Notes: generated from the letters alone by a model not told the origin. DNA of 64,000 bases from Stenotrophomonas humi (GCF_001431415.1 NZ_LDJI01000031.1:1-64000), one strand, 5' to 3'. Positions 17,145 to 25,857 are shown, counted from the stretch's first letter. Program-made: numbers and translations.

Positions 17145-19529
17145 GTGAACACGCGCGTCCAATGGCTGAAGAACGCAGGCATCCGCCTGCGCGCCGCTCT
17201 CACGCTTCGCCACCTGCGCTGGGGAGCTGCCGCACTCCTCACCCTGTTGCTCGTCCTCGACCTGTCGTTCCCGCCACCACTGCCCAAGTGGCGTGATACC
17301 AGTACGCTGGTGGTTGCCAGCGATGGCACGCCGCTGCGTGCCTTCGCCGATGCCGAGGGTGTGTGGCGCTATCCGGCCGACGCCAAGACGGTGTCGCCGT
17401 TGTATCTGCAGGCGTTGCTTACCTACGAAGACCGCTGGTTCTGGCGACATCCGGGGGTCAACCCATGGGCGCTGCTGCGTGCGGGAAAACAATGGCTGCT
17501 GGAGCGACGCATCGTGTCCGGGGGCTCCACGCTCACCATGCAGGTGGCACGCATTCTTGATCCGCACACGCGGACCCCGTGGGGAAAGCTCAAGCAGCTG
17601 CTGCGTGCGGTGCAGCTGGAAGTGCACCTGAGCAAGCGCGAGATTCTGGATCTGTACCTGGAACGTGCCCCGTACGGCGGCACCATCGAAGGCGTGGAAG
17701 CGGCCAGCTGGGCGTATCTGGGCAAATCCGCCGCGCATCTGTCGCAGGCCGAAGCCGCCTTGTTGGCGGTGCTGCCGCAGTCGCCGAGCCGGCTGCGCCC
17801 GGACCGCCATCCCGAAGCGGCGCAACGTGCCCGCGACAAGGTGCTGGCACGCATGGCCGAGCTGGGAGCATGGCCGGCAGACGAGGTCGCCGACGCGCGC
17901 ATCGAACCGGTGGTGGCGCGGTCGCTGAAGCAGCCGCTGTATGCGGCCTTGCTTGCGCAGCGCCTGCGCAGCCAGCAGCCCAGGGTGGCGCATATCCAGA
18001 CCACCATCGACAGTGGTCTGCAGCGCACGCTGGAAGAACGTGTTTCCTCGTATTTTTCGCAGCTTCCCGAGCGCACCTCCGCGGCGTTGCTGGTGATGGA
18101 CAACACCACGCTGGAAGCCCGCGCCTATGTCGGCTCGGTGGCGTTCGGCGACAAGGCGCGGCTGGGCCATGTGGACATGGTGCAGGCCTGGCGTTCACCC
18201 GGTTCCACGCTCAAACCGTTCCTCTACGGCATGGCGCTGGAGGATGGGCTGATCCATTCGGAAAGCCTGTTGATGGATGCACCGCAGAGCTTCGGTGGTT
18301 ATCGCCCGGGCAACTTCGATGCGGCGTTCAATGGCCCGGTGGGGGCAGCCAGTGCGTTGCGCCTGTCGTTGAACGTCCCGGTAGTGGACCTGCTGGACCG
18401 CGTCGGGCCGGCGCGTTTCACCGCGCGGCTTGCCAATGCCGGTGTCACCCTGAAGTTCCCACATGGCGCGCAACCCAATCTGGCGGTGATCCTTGGCGGC
18501 ACCGGCGCCCGGCTTGAAGGGCTGGTAGGTGCGTTCGCCTCGCTCAACCGTGGCGGCATCGCCGGCCGCGTGCGTTATACGCCGCAGGACCCGCGCATCG
18601 AGCGGCGGATGATGTCCGACGGCGCGGCGTGGATCGTGCGTGAGATCCTCCAGTCCAATCCCCGTCCGGGCTACGGCGTGGGTACGTTCGACACCGGCAG
18701 TCGTCCCCACGTCGCCTGGAAGACCGGCACCAGCTATGGCTACCGCGACGCCTGGGCGATCGGCAGCACGCGCCACTACACCGTGGGCGTGTGGGTCGGC
18801 CGGCCGGATGGCACACCGTTGCCGGGCCAGTACGGCGCGGTGACCGCATTGCCGCTGATGTTCGAAGTGATCGACAGTCTGCCGCGACAGGGCAACGACA
18901 GCACCGCACAAACCGTGCCGGCCAGCGTCACGGAAGTGGATATCTGTTGGCCGCTGGGCATCGCTGCCGAGCAGACGCCGCCGGCCATGTGCCAGCGGCG
19001 CTTCCCGGCAATGGTGCTGGATGGCGTGATACCGCCAACGTTTCCGGAACGCGACGCGCGTCTGTGGCAGGCGGGCAGGGTGCGTTTCCAGGTGGATGCA
19101 AAGAGTGGGCAGCGGATTTCGGCTGGCTGCGAAGGGCACGAACAGCGCGAAGACCGCGAGATCGCACGCTGGCCGGCGCTGGCATCACCGTGGTTGTCGG
19201 TCGCGCAGCGGCAGGCGCAGCAACTGCCATCGTTGGCGCCGGACTGCGCCGCCGACGGGCATCAGTCCGACGGTGTGCTGCATATCCAGGGGCTCAACGA
19301 CAAGGCGACGCTGGCGCGTCCACCTGGCGCGACACACGGGCCGCGTCTGCAGCTGCGCGCGCTGGGCAGCGAGTCGTCGATCGAGTGGTTGCTGGATGGG
19401 CGCTGGATAGCGCAGACGCGCGGCTCGCGCGTGTTCACGCGTGACTTCGATGAAGCCGGTGAACACACGCTCACTGCCTTGGCCGAAGACGGCGCGTGGA
19501 CGCGCGTTCGGTTCCGGGTGGTGCAATAG
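17145..19529 (+). CDS. pbpC: Penicillin-binding protein 1C
   Basis: A bifunctional inner-membrane peptidoglycan synthase of about 794 residues. A transmembrane anchor lies near residues 30-50, then a glycosyltransferase domain with EDRWFWRHPG and GGSTLTMQVAR. The transpeptidase domain has the active serine in GSTLK (about residue 354) and KTGTS near residue 527. A C-terminal BiPBP_C-like beta domain follows. The start is uncertain: the GTG at 17145 follows GAAGAG, while an in-frame TTG at 17115 inside the tandem repeat would add ten residues. It pairs with the alpha-2-macroglobulin gene upstream, 288 bp away. Confidence 0.93.
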   Translation: MNTRVQWLKNAGIRLRAALTLRHLRWGAAALLTLLLVLDLSFPPPLPKWRDTSTLVVASDGTPLRAFADAEGVWRYPADAKTVSPLYLQALLTYEDRWFWRHPGVNPWALLRAGKQWLLERRIVSGGSTLTMQVARILDPHTRTPWGKLKQLLRAVQLEVHLSKREILDLYLERAPYGGTIEGVEAASWAYLGKSAAHLSQAEAALLAVLPQSPSRLRPDRHPEAAQRARDKVLARMAELGAWPADEVADARIEPVVARSLKQPLYAALLAQRLRSQQPRVAHIQTTIDSGLQRTLEERVSSYFSQLPERTSAALLVMDNTTLEARAYVGSVAFGDKARLGHVDMVQAWRSPGSTLKPFLYGMALEDGLIHSESLLMDAPQSFGGYRPGNFDAAFNGPVGAASALRLSLNVPVVDLLDRVGPARFTARLANAGVTLKFPHGAQPNLAVILGGTGARLEGLVGAFASLNRGGIAGRVRYTPQDPRIERRMMSDGAAWIVREILQSNPRPGYGVGTFDTGSRPHVAWKTGTSYGYRDAWAIGSTRHYTVGVWVGRPDGTPLPGQYGAVTALPLMFEVIDSLPRQGNDSTAQTVPASVTEVDICWPLGIAAEQTPPAMCQRRFPAMVLDGVIPPTFPERDARLWQAGRVRFQVDAKSGQRISAGCEGHEQREDREIARWPALASPWLSVAQRQAQQLPSLAPDCAADGHQSDGVLHIQGLNDKATLARPPGATHGPRLQLRALGSESSIEWLLDGRWIAQTRGSRVFTRDFDEAGEHTLTALAEDGAWTRVRFRVVQ

Positions 19530-19591
19530 CGCTTCACCCAGTGCCGATCAACAGTGCGCGACCACGATCCCCGCGAAGGCGCGGCGACTGA

Positions 19592-20383
19592 TTACTGGAC
19601 GCTCCCCGGAAGCGTTGCCAGCAATGCCCGCTCTTCTTGCCGCAACGTCAGAACCCGCACGCCATCCTCGGTCACTTCCACCGTGTGCTCGCATTGCGCG
19701 GATAGCTTTCCGTCGCGGGTGGTGACCGTCCAGCCGTCGTCGCTGCTGTCGATGGCGGCGCGGCCCTGGTTGATCATCGGCTCGATGGTGAATGTCATGC
19801 CCGCCTGCAGCACCAGCCCGGTGCCGCGTCGGCCGTAGTGCAGCACCTGCGGATCCTCGTGCATCTCACGGCCGATGCCGTGCCCGCAGTATTCCTTGAC
19901 CACCGTATAGCCGCAGTCCTTGGCGTGGCGCTGGATGGCGAAGCCGATGTCACCGAGCGTTGCTCCGGGTCGCACCGTCGCGATGCCTTTCCACATGGCG
20001 TCGCGGGTGCTGTTCACCAGACGCTTGGCTTGATGGCTGACCTCGCCGATCGGGTACATCTTGCTGGAGTCTGCGATGTAGCCATTCTTCTCCAGGGTGA
20101 TGTCGAGATTGACGATGCTCCCGTTGCGCAGGGTGTCCGAGGCGGACGGCACGCCGTGGCAAACGACGTTGTCGATGGAGCTGTTGAGCACATATTCGAA
20201 ACCGTACTGGCCCTTGCTGGCAGGACGGGCCTTCAGCTCATGCACGATGAAGCGCTCGACCCAGTCGTTGACCTGCAGCGTGGTCATGCCTTCCAGTGGC
20301 AGTTGGTCCAGCGCCTCGAACACCGAGGCGAGCAAGCGACCGGATTCGGCCATGAGTGCCAGTTCGTGGGGCTGCTTGATCAT
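19592..20383 (-). CDS. map: Type I methionine aminopeptidase (accessory copy)
   Basis: Removes the initiator Met from nascent proteins. The 263-residue protein, from the ATG at 20383, has all metal ligands: the Asp pair in NLDITLEKNGYIADSS, His in YCGHGIGREMHEDP, Glu in FTIEPM and Glu in SAQCEHT; the substrate His is in CHGVP. It is therefore predicted active. Its start overlaps the stop of a ParD-like gene (ATGA), so the two are translationally coupled and share a palindromic operator. The housekeeping map normally sits beside rpsB-tsf, which is absent here, so this is probably a second copy. Confidence 0.94.
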   Translation of the reverse strand: MIKQPHELALMAESGRLLASVFEALDQLPLEGMTTLQVNDWVERFIVHELKARPASKGQYGFEYVLNSSIDNVVCHGVPSASDTLRNGSIVNLDITLEKNGYIADSSKMYPIGEVSHQAKRLVNSTRDAMWKGIATVRPGATLGDIGFAIQRHAKDCGYTVVKEYCGHGIGREMHEDPQVLHYGRRGTGLVLQAGMTFTIEPMINQGRAAIDSSDDGWTVTTRDGKLSAQCEHTVEVTEDGVRVLTLRQEERALLATLPGSVQ

Positions 20384-20592
20384 GATTCGGCGGCCGCCAA
20401 TGCTGCCGGGCGCACGCCTGCAGCGGTGAGTTCGCGGACAACGATCTCGTGGAAGCTGAGCTGCGGATTCAACTCGCACAGCATGCCGATCTTGATCCAG
20501 AAGCCGGCCTGGGCATTGATGGAACGACCAGAAACCGAACTGGCCTTGCGGATGTTGTCGTGCAGCTCGTCGTCGATGTTCACGATGCCCAT
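20380..20592 (-). CDS. ParD-like ribbon-helix-helix protein coupled to map
   Basis: A 70-residue protein beginning MGIVNIDDELHDNIRKASSV, the beta-strand plus helix pattern of RHH DNA-binding proteins. The middle, SGRSINAQAGFWIKIG, matches the ParD-like antitoxin family. A C-terminal helical tail (residues 45-70) could contact a partner. It lies directly downstream of an AT-rich perfect inverted repeat, as expected for autoregulation. No ParE/RelE toxin is present; the coupled gene is a methionine aminopeptidase. Whether this is an antitoxin or simply a regulator of map is open. Confidence 0.82.
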   Translation of the reverse strand: MGIVNIDDELHDNIRKASSVSGRSINAQAGFWIKIGMLCELNPQLSFHEIVVRELTAAGVRPAALAAAES

Positions 20593-20611
20593 GGCTGGTC
20601 CAGATCAAGGA

Positions 20612-20639
20612 ATATACGAATCATATATCAATCGTATAT
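20612..20639 (-). promoter_or_regulatory. Palindromic operator ahead of the ParD-like/map pair
   Basis: ATATACGA and TCGTATAT form a perfect 8-bp inverted repeat separated by 12 AT-rich bases. It is centred about 33 bp before the ParD-like start, in the only AT-rich stretch nearby, and likely overlaps the promoter. This is a typical arrangement for an RHH autorepressor. Confidence 0.7.
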
Positions 20640-20692
20640 CCGCAGTTGGACGTGAGCGCTCAGGTTGGGAGCCTCGGCAATCGCTGACAGCC

Positions 20693-21310
20693 TCAGATGG
20701 CGCTTCCACCCGTGTGCAGCAGCCCCAGGAATTCGTCGAACAGACGCGGGTCGATCAGGCGTCCGCGCTGCTTGCCAAGAATGTCGAGGGTGGCTTCGCT
20801 CGACATCGGTGCACGGTAGGGGCGCAGCGAGGTCATCGCGTCATACCCGTCGACGATGGTGAGGATGCGCGCACCCATCGGAATTTCCTCGCCCTGCAGG
20901 CCGTGCGGATAACCGCTGCCATCCCAGGCTTCGTGGTGATGACGGATCAGCGTGGCCACCTGCTGCGCATCCTCGCGGCCGGTGGCATTGAACAGGGCGG
21001 CACCGCGATCCGGGTGGGTACGCATGACCGAACGCTTGTCTTCGTCCAGCTTGCCCGGATACAGCAGCACGTCATCGCGGATGCCGATCTTGCCGACGTC
21101 GTGGAAGCGTGCGGCCAGTACCAGGTGCTCCAGGCGTTCTTCCGGCAGGCCACAGCGCTGACCCATGGCACGGGCCAGCTGCGAAACACGGTCGCAGTGG
21201 TGATCGGTGTAGCTGTCGCGCTGGTCGAGCGCGGCGGCCAGGACCGTAATCGTGCAGGAATCGTCCCGGGGAGGAATGGACAACCCGGTGGGCGTGGAAA
21301 TGGGTGACAT
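20693..21310 (-). CDS. Stand-alone HD-GYP domain protein (cyclic di-GMP phosphodiesterase)
   Basis: A 205-residue protein made almost only of an HD-GYP domain, which hydrolyses cyclic di-GMP. The HD signature FHDVGKIGI is at residues 69-77 and the second signature HHHEAWDGSGYP at 124-135. All catalytic metal ligands seem present, as does the GYP motif. It has no receiver, PAS or membrane segment, so the input signal must come from a partner or from expression. The gene is on its own, between the ParD-like/map pair and mfd. Confidence 0.9.
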   Translation of the reverse strand: MSPISTPTGLSIPPRDDSCTITVLAAALDQRDSYTDHHCDRVSQLARAMGQRCGLPEERLEHLVLAARFHDVGKIGIRDDVLLYPGKLDEDKRSVMRTHPDRGAALFNATGREDAQQVATLIRHHHEAWDGSGYPHGLQGEEIPMGARILTIVDGYDAMTSLRPYRAPMSSEATLDILGKQRGRLIDPRLFDEFLGLLHTGGSAI

Positions 21311-21347
21311 GAGAGGTACTGCCTTGAAGAGGCTCGCTGATGATAGG

Positions 21348-21380
21348 CGAGGGCGCGCATTCTCGGCGCGCCCTCGTTTT
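21348..21380. terminator. Strong hairpin between mfd and the HD-GYP gene
   Basis: An 11-bp perfect stem (CGAGGGCGCGC / GCGCGCCCTCG) with a 7-base loop. The T-run lies on the plus-strand side (TTTT), while both neighbouring genes read the minus strand. It is probably a structured end of the mfd transcript rather than a classical terminator. Confidence 0.45.
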
Positions 21381-21414
21381 CACGCAAACGTCACGAAATC
21401 TTTCGTTCAGCTAC

Positions 21415-24400
21415 TCAAGGGCGCAAGGTGGTCAGCAACGCGCGTGCCGCATTGAAGCGGTCTGCGCTTTCCGGCAATGGATGCTTGATGCGCAGCTTGT
21501 CCGGGCCGTCCATCTGGTAGAGCTTGGGCTGCTTCTGGATGAGCTGGATCACCGCCATCGGATCGATGTTGGGCTTGCTCTCGAACACGATGCGGCCACC
21601 ATTTTCACCCAGCTCCAGTTTGCGGATGCCCAGCTCGTTGGCCTGCAGCTTGAGTTCGGCAATCGCGAACAGGTGCTTCACCGGATCCGGCAACAGGCCG
21701 AAGCGGTCGATCATCTCCACCTGCAGCTCACGCAGCGCGATGCTGTCGCGGGCGCTGGAAATGCGCTTGTACAGCGTCAGTCGCGTGTGTACATCGGGCA
21801 GGTAGTCGTTCGGAATCAATGCCGGCACATGCAGTTCCACCTCGGCACCGCGCGGTTCGTCGCCGGCGTCCAGGTCCGGCAGCCTGCCGGCCTTGATCGA
21901 CCGTACCGCGCGTTCCAGCAACTCGGTGTACAGGCTGAAGCCGACCTCGGCCATCTGCCCGCTCTGGTCTTCGCCCAGCAGTTCGCCCGCGCCACGGATT
22001 TCAAGATCGTGCGTGGCCAGGGTGAAACCGGCGCCCAGCTCGTCCATCGAGGCGATGGCTTCCAGGCGTTTGTGCGCGTCTGCGCTGATCGAACGCTTGT
22101 CCGGCGGCACCACCAGGTAGGCGTAGGCACGGTGGTGCGAGCGCCCCACGCGGCCACGCAGCTGATGCAGCTGGGCCAGGCCGAACTTGTCGGCCCGGTT
22201 GATGATGATGGTGTTGGCGTTGGGGATGTCGATGCCCGATTCGATGATCGTACTGGCCAGCAGCACGTTGAAACGCTGCTTCTGGAAATCCAGCATCACC
22301 TTTTCCAGCTCGCGTTCGGGCATCTGCCCGTGCGCCACGCCGATGCGTGCTTCAGGCACCAGCTCGGACAGCTCGCGCTGCATGCGGCCCATGCTTTCCA
22401 CATCGTTGTGCAGGAAGTACAGCTGGCCACCGCGCGACAACTCACGCTGGAACGCCTCACGCAGCTGGGCGTTGTCCCAGGCGGTGATGAAGGTCTTGAC
22501 CGCCAGCCGGTTCGGCGGCGGGGTGGCGATGATCGACAGGTCACGCAGCCCGGCCATGGCCATGTTGAGCGTGCGCGGAATGGGCGTGGCGGTGAGCGTG
22601 AGCAGATGCACATTGGCACGCATCGCCTTCAACGCTTCCTTCTGGCGCACACCGAAACGTTGTTCCTCATCGACGATGACCAGGCCCAGATCCTTGAACT
22701 TCACGTCCGGCTGCAGCAAGCGGTGCGTACCGATGATCACATCGATCGTGCCTTCGGCCACCTTTTCCAGCTCGGCTTTGATTTCCTTGGTGCTCTTGAA
22801 GCGCGACAGCACTTCCACCTTGAGCGGGTAATCGGCGAAACGGTCGCGGAAGTTGCGGTAATGCTGTTCGGCCAGCAGCGTGGTCGGCACCAGCACCGCC
22901 ACCTGCTTGCCGCCGCTGGCAGCGGCAAAGGCCGCACGCACGGCGACTTCGGTCTTGCCGAAGCCCACATCGCCGCAGACCACGCGGTCCATCGGCTGGC
23001 TGGACTGCAGGTCACGCAGCGTCGCTTCGATCGCGGCCAGCTGGTCGGTGGTTTCCTCGAACGGGAAGCCGGCGGCAAAGGGTTCGTACATGGCGCGGTC
23101 GATGTCCAGCGCCAGACCGGCGCGGGCCTGGCGTCGCGCCTGGATTTCCAGCAACTCGGCTGCAACGTCGCGGACCTTCTCGGCGGCCTTGCGCTTGGCC
23201 TTGGTCCATTGCTCGCCACCGAGCGAATGCAGCGGCGCGGTTTCCGGCGACGCGCCGGAGTAGCGGCTGATCAGGTGCAGCTGCGCGACCGGCACATACA
23301 GGCGGTCGCCCTTGGCGTATTCGATCTCCAGGAACTCGCCGGGCATGCCGCCGACGTCCATCGCGATCAGACCCCGGTAGCGACCGACACCGTGATCTTC
23401 GTGGACGATGGGCGCGCCTTCGGTCAACTCGCCCAGGTCACGGATGATGGCTTCCGGTTCACGACCGGCCCGGCGCGTGCGCCGCGCATGACCCGCGCGC
23501 TCGGGGAACAGCTGGCGCTCGGTAAGCACCGCCATCGGCGGCTCGGTGATGGCAAAGCCATCGTCCAGCGGTGCCACGGTGATGGCGAATTTGACGAGTC
23601 CCTCTCCGTCGGGCAGAGGGGCTGGGGTGCGCTTGGCCCCATCCGACCCGTCGGGTCCCTTTGCCCTGAGGGGGGAAGGGATGAATGCATTGAAATCCGC
23701 AATCACCGGCGGCCGCAGATCCGCTGCCTGCAGCACTTCCAGCAGCGCCTCGCGGCGGCCCGGCGAATCGGCGGCGATCAGCACGCGGCCGGGGTAGTGT
23801 TCCAGGAAGGATTTCAGCGCCTGTCCGGCCGGCGCGTCCTTGGCCGCGACCGGCAGCGGTGGCAGCGGCTGGTCGCCCAGCGGCTGCGCTTCGTCGATGC
23901 GCGGATGATCGGCCGGCCACACTTCCACGCGCGGCTGCTTGTTGAACTGCTCGCGCAGGCTGTCCGGTGACTGGTAGATCTCATCCGGCGGCAGCAGCGG
24001 CCGTTCGATGTCATGGCGGCGTTGTTCGTAGCGGCTGCTGGTCTGCAGCCAGAACGCATCGGATGCCTCGGCCACACCGGTGCCGACCACCGTCAGGAAG
24101 CCTTCGGGCAGGTAGTCGAACAGCGTCGCGGTCCTGTCGAAGAACAACGGCAGGAAGTACTCGATGCCCGAAGGCAGCACGCCGGCTTTCAGATCCTGAT
24201 AGAGCGGGCTGCGGCGCGTGTCCACATCGAACCGTTCGCGCAGCGTGGTCAGTACCTTGGCCAGGCTGGCATCGTCCACCGGTACCTCGCGGCCGGGCAG
24301 CATTTTCACGGCCGATACTTTGTCCAGCGAACGCTGCGATTCGGGGTCGAACGCGCGGATCGAGTCGATGTCCTCGTCCAGCAGCTCGATGCGCAGCGGC

Positions 24401-24957
24401 GCGTCGGCACCCATCGGGTAGACGTCGAGCAGGCCACCACGCACCGCGAAGTCACCCGGGTCCAGCACCTGCGCCACATTGCGGTAGCCGGCGCTTTCCA
24501 GTCGGCGCTTTTCCGCGTCCATGTCCAGGCGCTGGCCGACCTTCAGGTCGAAGCTGCCACCGACGATGAAACTCAGCGGTGCCAACCGCTGCAGCAGCGT
24601 CTGCACCGGCACCACGACGATGCCACGCGTCAGCGTGGGCAGGCGGTGCAGGGCAGCCAGGCGCTGCGAAATGATGTCCGGGTGCGGGCTGAACTGGTCG
24701 TAGGGCAGTGTTTCCCAATCCGGGAACGGCACCACCGGCAGTGCATTGGCGTCGGTGCCAAGCAGTGTCTGCAGATCGGCAACGGTCTGGTGCGCGCTCT
24801 GGTTGTCACGGGTGACCAGCAACAGCGGCTTGCCATGTGCCTGCGCAGCCTGCGCCACATGCCACGCCAGCGCGGTCGTGGAAGCCGGGGCGCGCCACCA
24901 GGCGCGAAGCTGGCCCGAACGGGGCAGCGGCGGAGAGGGGTAGTGGTAGGCAGACAT
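21415..24957 (-). CDS. mfd: Transcription-repair coupling factor Mfd
   Basis: Mfd is a cytoplasmic DNA translocase that removes RNA polymerase stalled at lesions and recruits UvrA. Of its 1180 residues, the first third is UvrB-like. The RNA-polymerase-interacting domain lies near residues 510-590 (GELTEGAPIVHEDHGVGRYR). The helicase motor has GFGKTEVA and DEEQRFG boxes, and the TRCF domain is C-terminal. Residues ~427-453 are an 81-bp in-frame insertion of intergenic-type repeat. This accounts for most of the excess over E. coli Mfd (1148 residues). It falls in the poorly conserved linker/domain-3 region, so activity is probably kept. Confidence 0.97.
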   Translation of the reverse strand: MSAYHYPSPPLPRSGQLRAWWRAPASTTALAWHVAQAAQAHGKPLLLVTRDNQSAHQTVADLQTLLGTDANALPVVPFPDWETLPYDQFSPHPDIISQRLAALHRLPTLTRGIVVVPVQTLLQRLAPLSFIVGGSFDLKVGQRLDMDAEKRRLESAGYRNVAQVLDPGDFAVRGGLLDVYPMGADAPLRIELLDEDIDSIRAFDPESQRSLDKVSAVKMLPGREVPVDDASLAKVLTTLRERFDVDTRRSPLYQDLKAGVLPSGIEYFLPLFFDRTATLFDYLPEGFLTVVGTGVAEASDAFWLQTSSRYEQRRHDIERPLLPPDEIYQSPDSLREQFNKQPRVEVWPADHPRIDEAQPLGDQPLPPLPVAAKDAPAGQALKSFLEHYPGRVLIAADSPGRREALLEVLQAADLRPPVIADFNAFIPSPLRAKGPDGSDGAKRTPAPLPDGEGLVKFAITVAPLDDGFAITEPPMAVLTERQLFPERAGHARRTRRAGREPEAIIRDLGELTEGAPIVHEDHGVGRYRGLIAMDVGGMPGEFLEIEYAKGDRLYVPVAQLHLISRYSGASPETAPLHSLGGEQWTKAKRKAAEKVRDVAAELLEIQARRQARAGLALDIDRAMYEPFAAGFPFEETTDQLAAIEATLRDLQSSQPMDRVVCGDVGFGKTEVAVRAAFAAASGGKQVAVLVPTTLLAEQHYRNFRDRFADYPLKVEVLSRFKSTKEIKAELEKVAEGTIDVIIGTHRLLQPDVKFKDLGLVIVDEEQRFGVRQKEALKAMRANVHLLTLTATPIPRTLNMAMAGLRDLSIIATPPPNRLAVKTFITAWDNAQLREAFQRELSRGGQLYFLHNDVESMGRMQRELSELVPEARIGVAHGQMPERELEKVMLDFQKQRFNVLLASTIIESGIDIPNANTIIINRADKFGLAQLHQLRGRVGRSHHRAYAYLVVPPDKRSISADAHKRLEAIASMDELGAGFTLATHDLEIRGAGELLGEDQSGQMAEVGFSLYTELLERAVRSIKAGRLPDLDAGDEPRGAEVELHVPALIPNDYLPDVHTRLTLYKRISSARDSIALRELQVEMIDRFGLLPDPVKHLFAIAELKLQANELGIRKLELGENGGRIVFESKPNIDPMAVIQLIQKQPKLYQMDGPDKLRIKHPLPESADRFNAARALLTTLRP
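23599..23680 (-). repeat. Intergenic-type palindromic repeat inserted in frame inside mfd
   Basis: The stretch begins with the hairpin CCCTCTCCGTCGGGCAGAGG and ends with CCCTTTGCCCTGAGGGGGGA. Both ends resemble the CCCTCTCCCGC...GCGGGAGAGGG units found between genes at 32755-33063, 49386-49421 and 61295-61477. About 81 bp, hence 27 codons, are added to the reading frame without a stop, encoding a Pro/Gly/Asp-rich linker. Confidence 0.75.
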
Positions 24958-25311
24958 TAGCCGCCAATTTTACCAGATGCGGCTTTTGGGGCAGGGGCGG
25001 GCGGGGAGGAGTGAGGGATGACCGGCGCCAGGAGCGAAGGAGGGCTTGGTTGCATTGTCGTGCGGTGTGTATGGGAGACGGGAGTGGAAACTGCCCCGAA
25101 CAGCACCGAAGTCAGCGCTTTCTCCCGCCTCGCACTCCTCTGCGTTCAGCCCGGGCAGCGGAAGGGCACAAACGACAAGAGCAGAAGCAGGTGTCCCTGC
25201 TTCTGCTCTTGATGATGGCGGGTGTGGCGGCGTGGGGAGGCGGCGTTGTCAGGAACAATGCCGAAACCGACGCTTCCGGTCACCACGCATGCCTGTCCAC
25301 TTGCTTCCGCC
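24958..25311. other. Intergenic region between mfd and the GNAT gene
   Basis: The 354 bp hold the mfd promoter side, GC-rich sequence without a convincing gene, and the long perfect hairpin at 25176-25211. Short reading frames here lack ribosome-binding sites and protein-like composition. Confidence 0.6.
25176..25211. repeat. Perfect 16-bp inverted repeat
   Basis: CAAGAGCAGAAGCAGG and CCTGCTTCTGCTCTTG pair without mismatch around the loop TGTC. It lies about 100 bp past the end of the minus-strand GNAT gene. No T-run follows on either strand, so it looks like a mobile-type palindrome rather than a simple terminator. Confidence 0.7.
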
Positions 25312-25857
25312 TCAGGACGCGAGTTCCAGCACCATCCGCACCAGACCCGGCGTGCCACTGGGATGTGGCACCTGCTTGAAGCCCAGCGAAGCGGCCAGTT
25401 GCAGCATCGGCTCGTTCTGCTCGGCAATGTCGCCGTACAGACGGTCCAGGTACTTGCCGCGCGCCCACTTCACCAGCTTGCGCATCAACTGCCGGCCCAG
25501 GCCCTGTCCGGCCAGGAAGCGACTGACCAGGATGGCGTATTCGGCGTCACGGGTGCCCGGAATGATGGAGGCGCGGGCGACCGCGCCGACCACGGCTTCA
25601 CCCGGTGGCAGCGGTTCGGCGGCTACCAGGGCGATCTCGGTCTTGGGGTTGGGGTGGGTGAGCCGCTGCGCGGTCTCATCCGACAGTGCTTCCACCGACT
25701 GCAGGAACTTGTCACGCACCTCTTCCGGCCCGAACAGGGCAAATGCGCCCTGCAACGGAGGCCCGTCCTCCGGACGGATGGGGCGGATAAGCAGTTCGCG
25801 GCCGCTGGGTGCCTTGAAATGTTCATGCCAGGGCGGCATGCGATTACGGGTAGCCAT
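25312..25857 (-). CDS. GNAT-family N-acetyltransferase
   Basis: A 181-residue acetyl-CoA-dependent acetyltransferase. The GNAT core runs from LLIRPIRPEDGPPLQGAF to the end. The acetyl-CoA loop is SRFLAGQGLGRQLMRKL, near residue 122, with the conserved R/Q-x-x-G-x-G/A pattern. I start at the ATG at 25857 because GGAGG lies ten bases ahead; an in-frame ATG 12 codons upstream is the alternative. Similar domains form the C-terminus of protein acetyltransferases of the Pat/YfiQ type, but here the domain stands alone. The substrate is unknown. Confidence 0.85.
   Translation of the reverse strand: MATRNRMPPWHEHFKAPSGRELLIRPIRPEDGPPLQGAFALFGPEEVRDKFLQSVEALSDETAQRLTHPNPKTEIALVAAEPLPPGEAVVGAVARASIIPGTRDAEYAILVSRFLAGQGLGRQLMRKLVKWARGKYLDRLYGDIAEQNEPMLQLAASLGFKQVPHPSGTPGLVRMVLELAS

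Noticed and set aside
20380..20592. Classical ParDE toxin-antitoxin locus
   Set aside because: No ParE/RelE-type gene is present on either side; the coupled gene is a methionine aminopeptidase.
23424..23702. mfd disrupted by the repeat insertion (pseudogene)
   Set aside because: The insertion is a multiple of three, has no stop, and all motor motifs downstream are intact.
21340..23970. Long plus-strand frame opposite mfd
   Set aside because: Composition is that of an antisense shadow and mfd on the other strand is complete and motif-rich.
24958..25311. A small gene in the mfd-GNAT spacer
   Set aside because: Open frames cross the 16-bp hairpin, lack ribosome-binding sites and show no codon bias.
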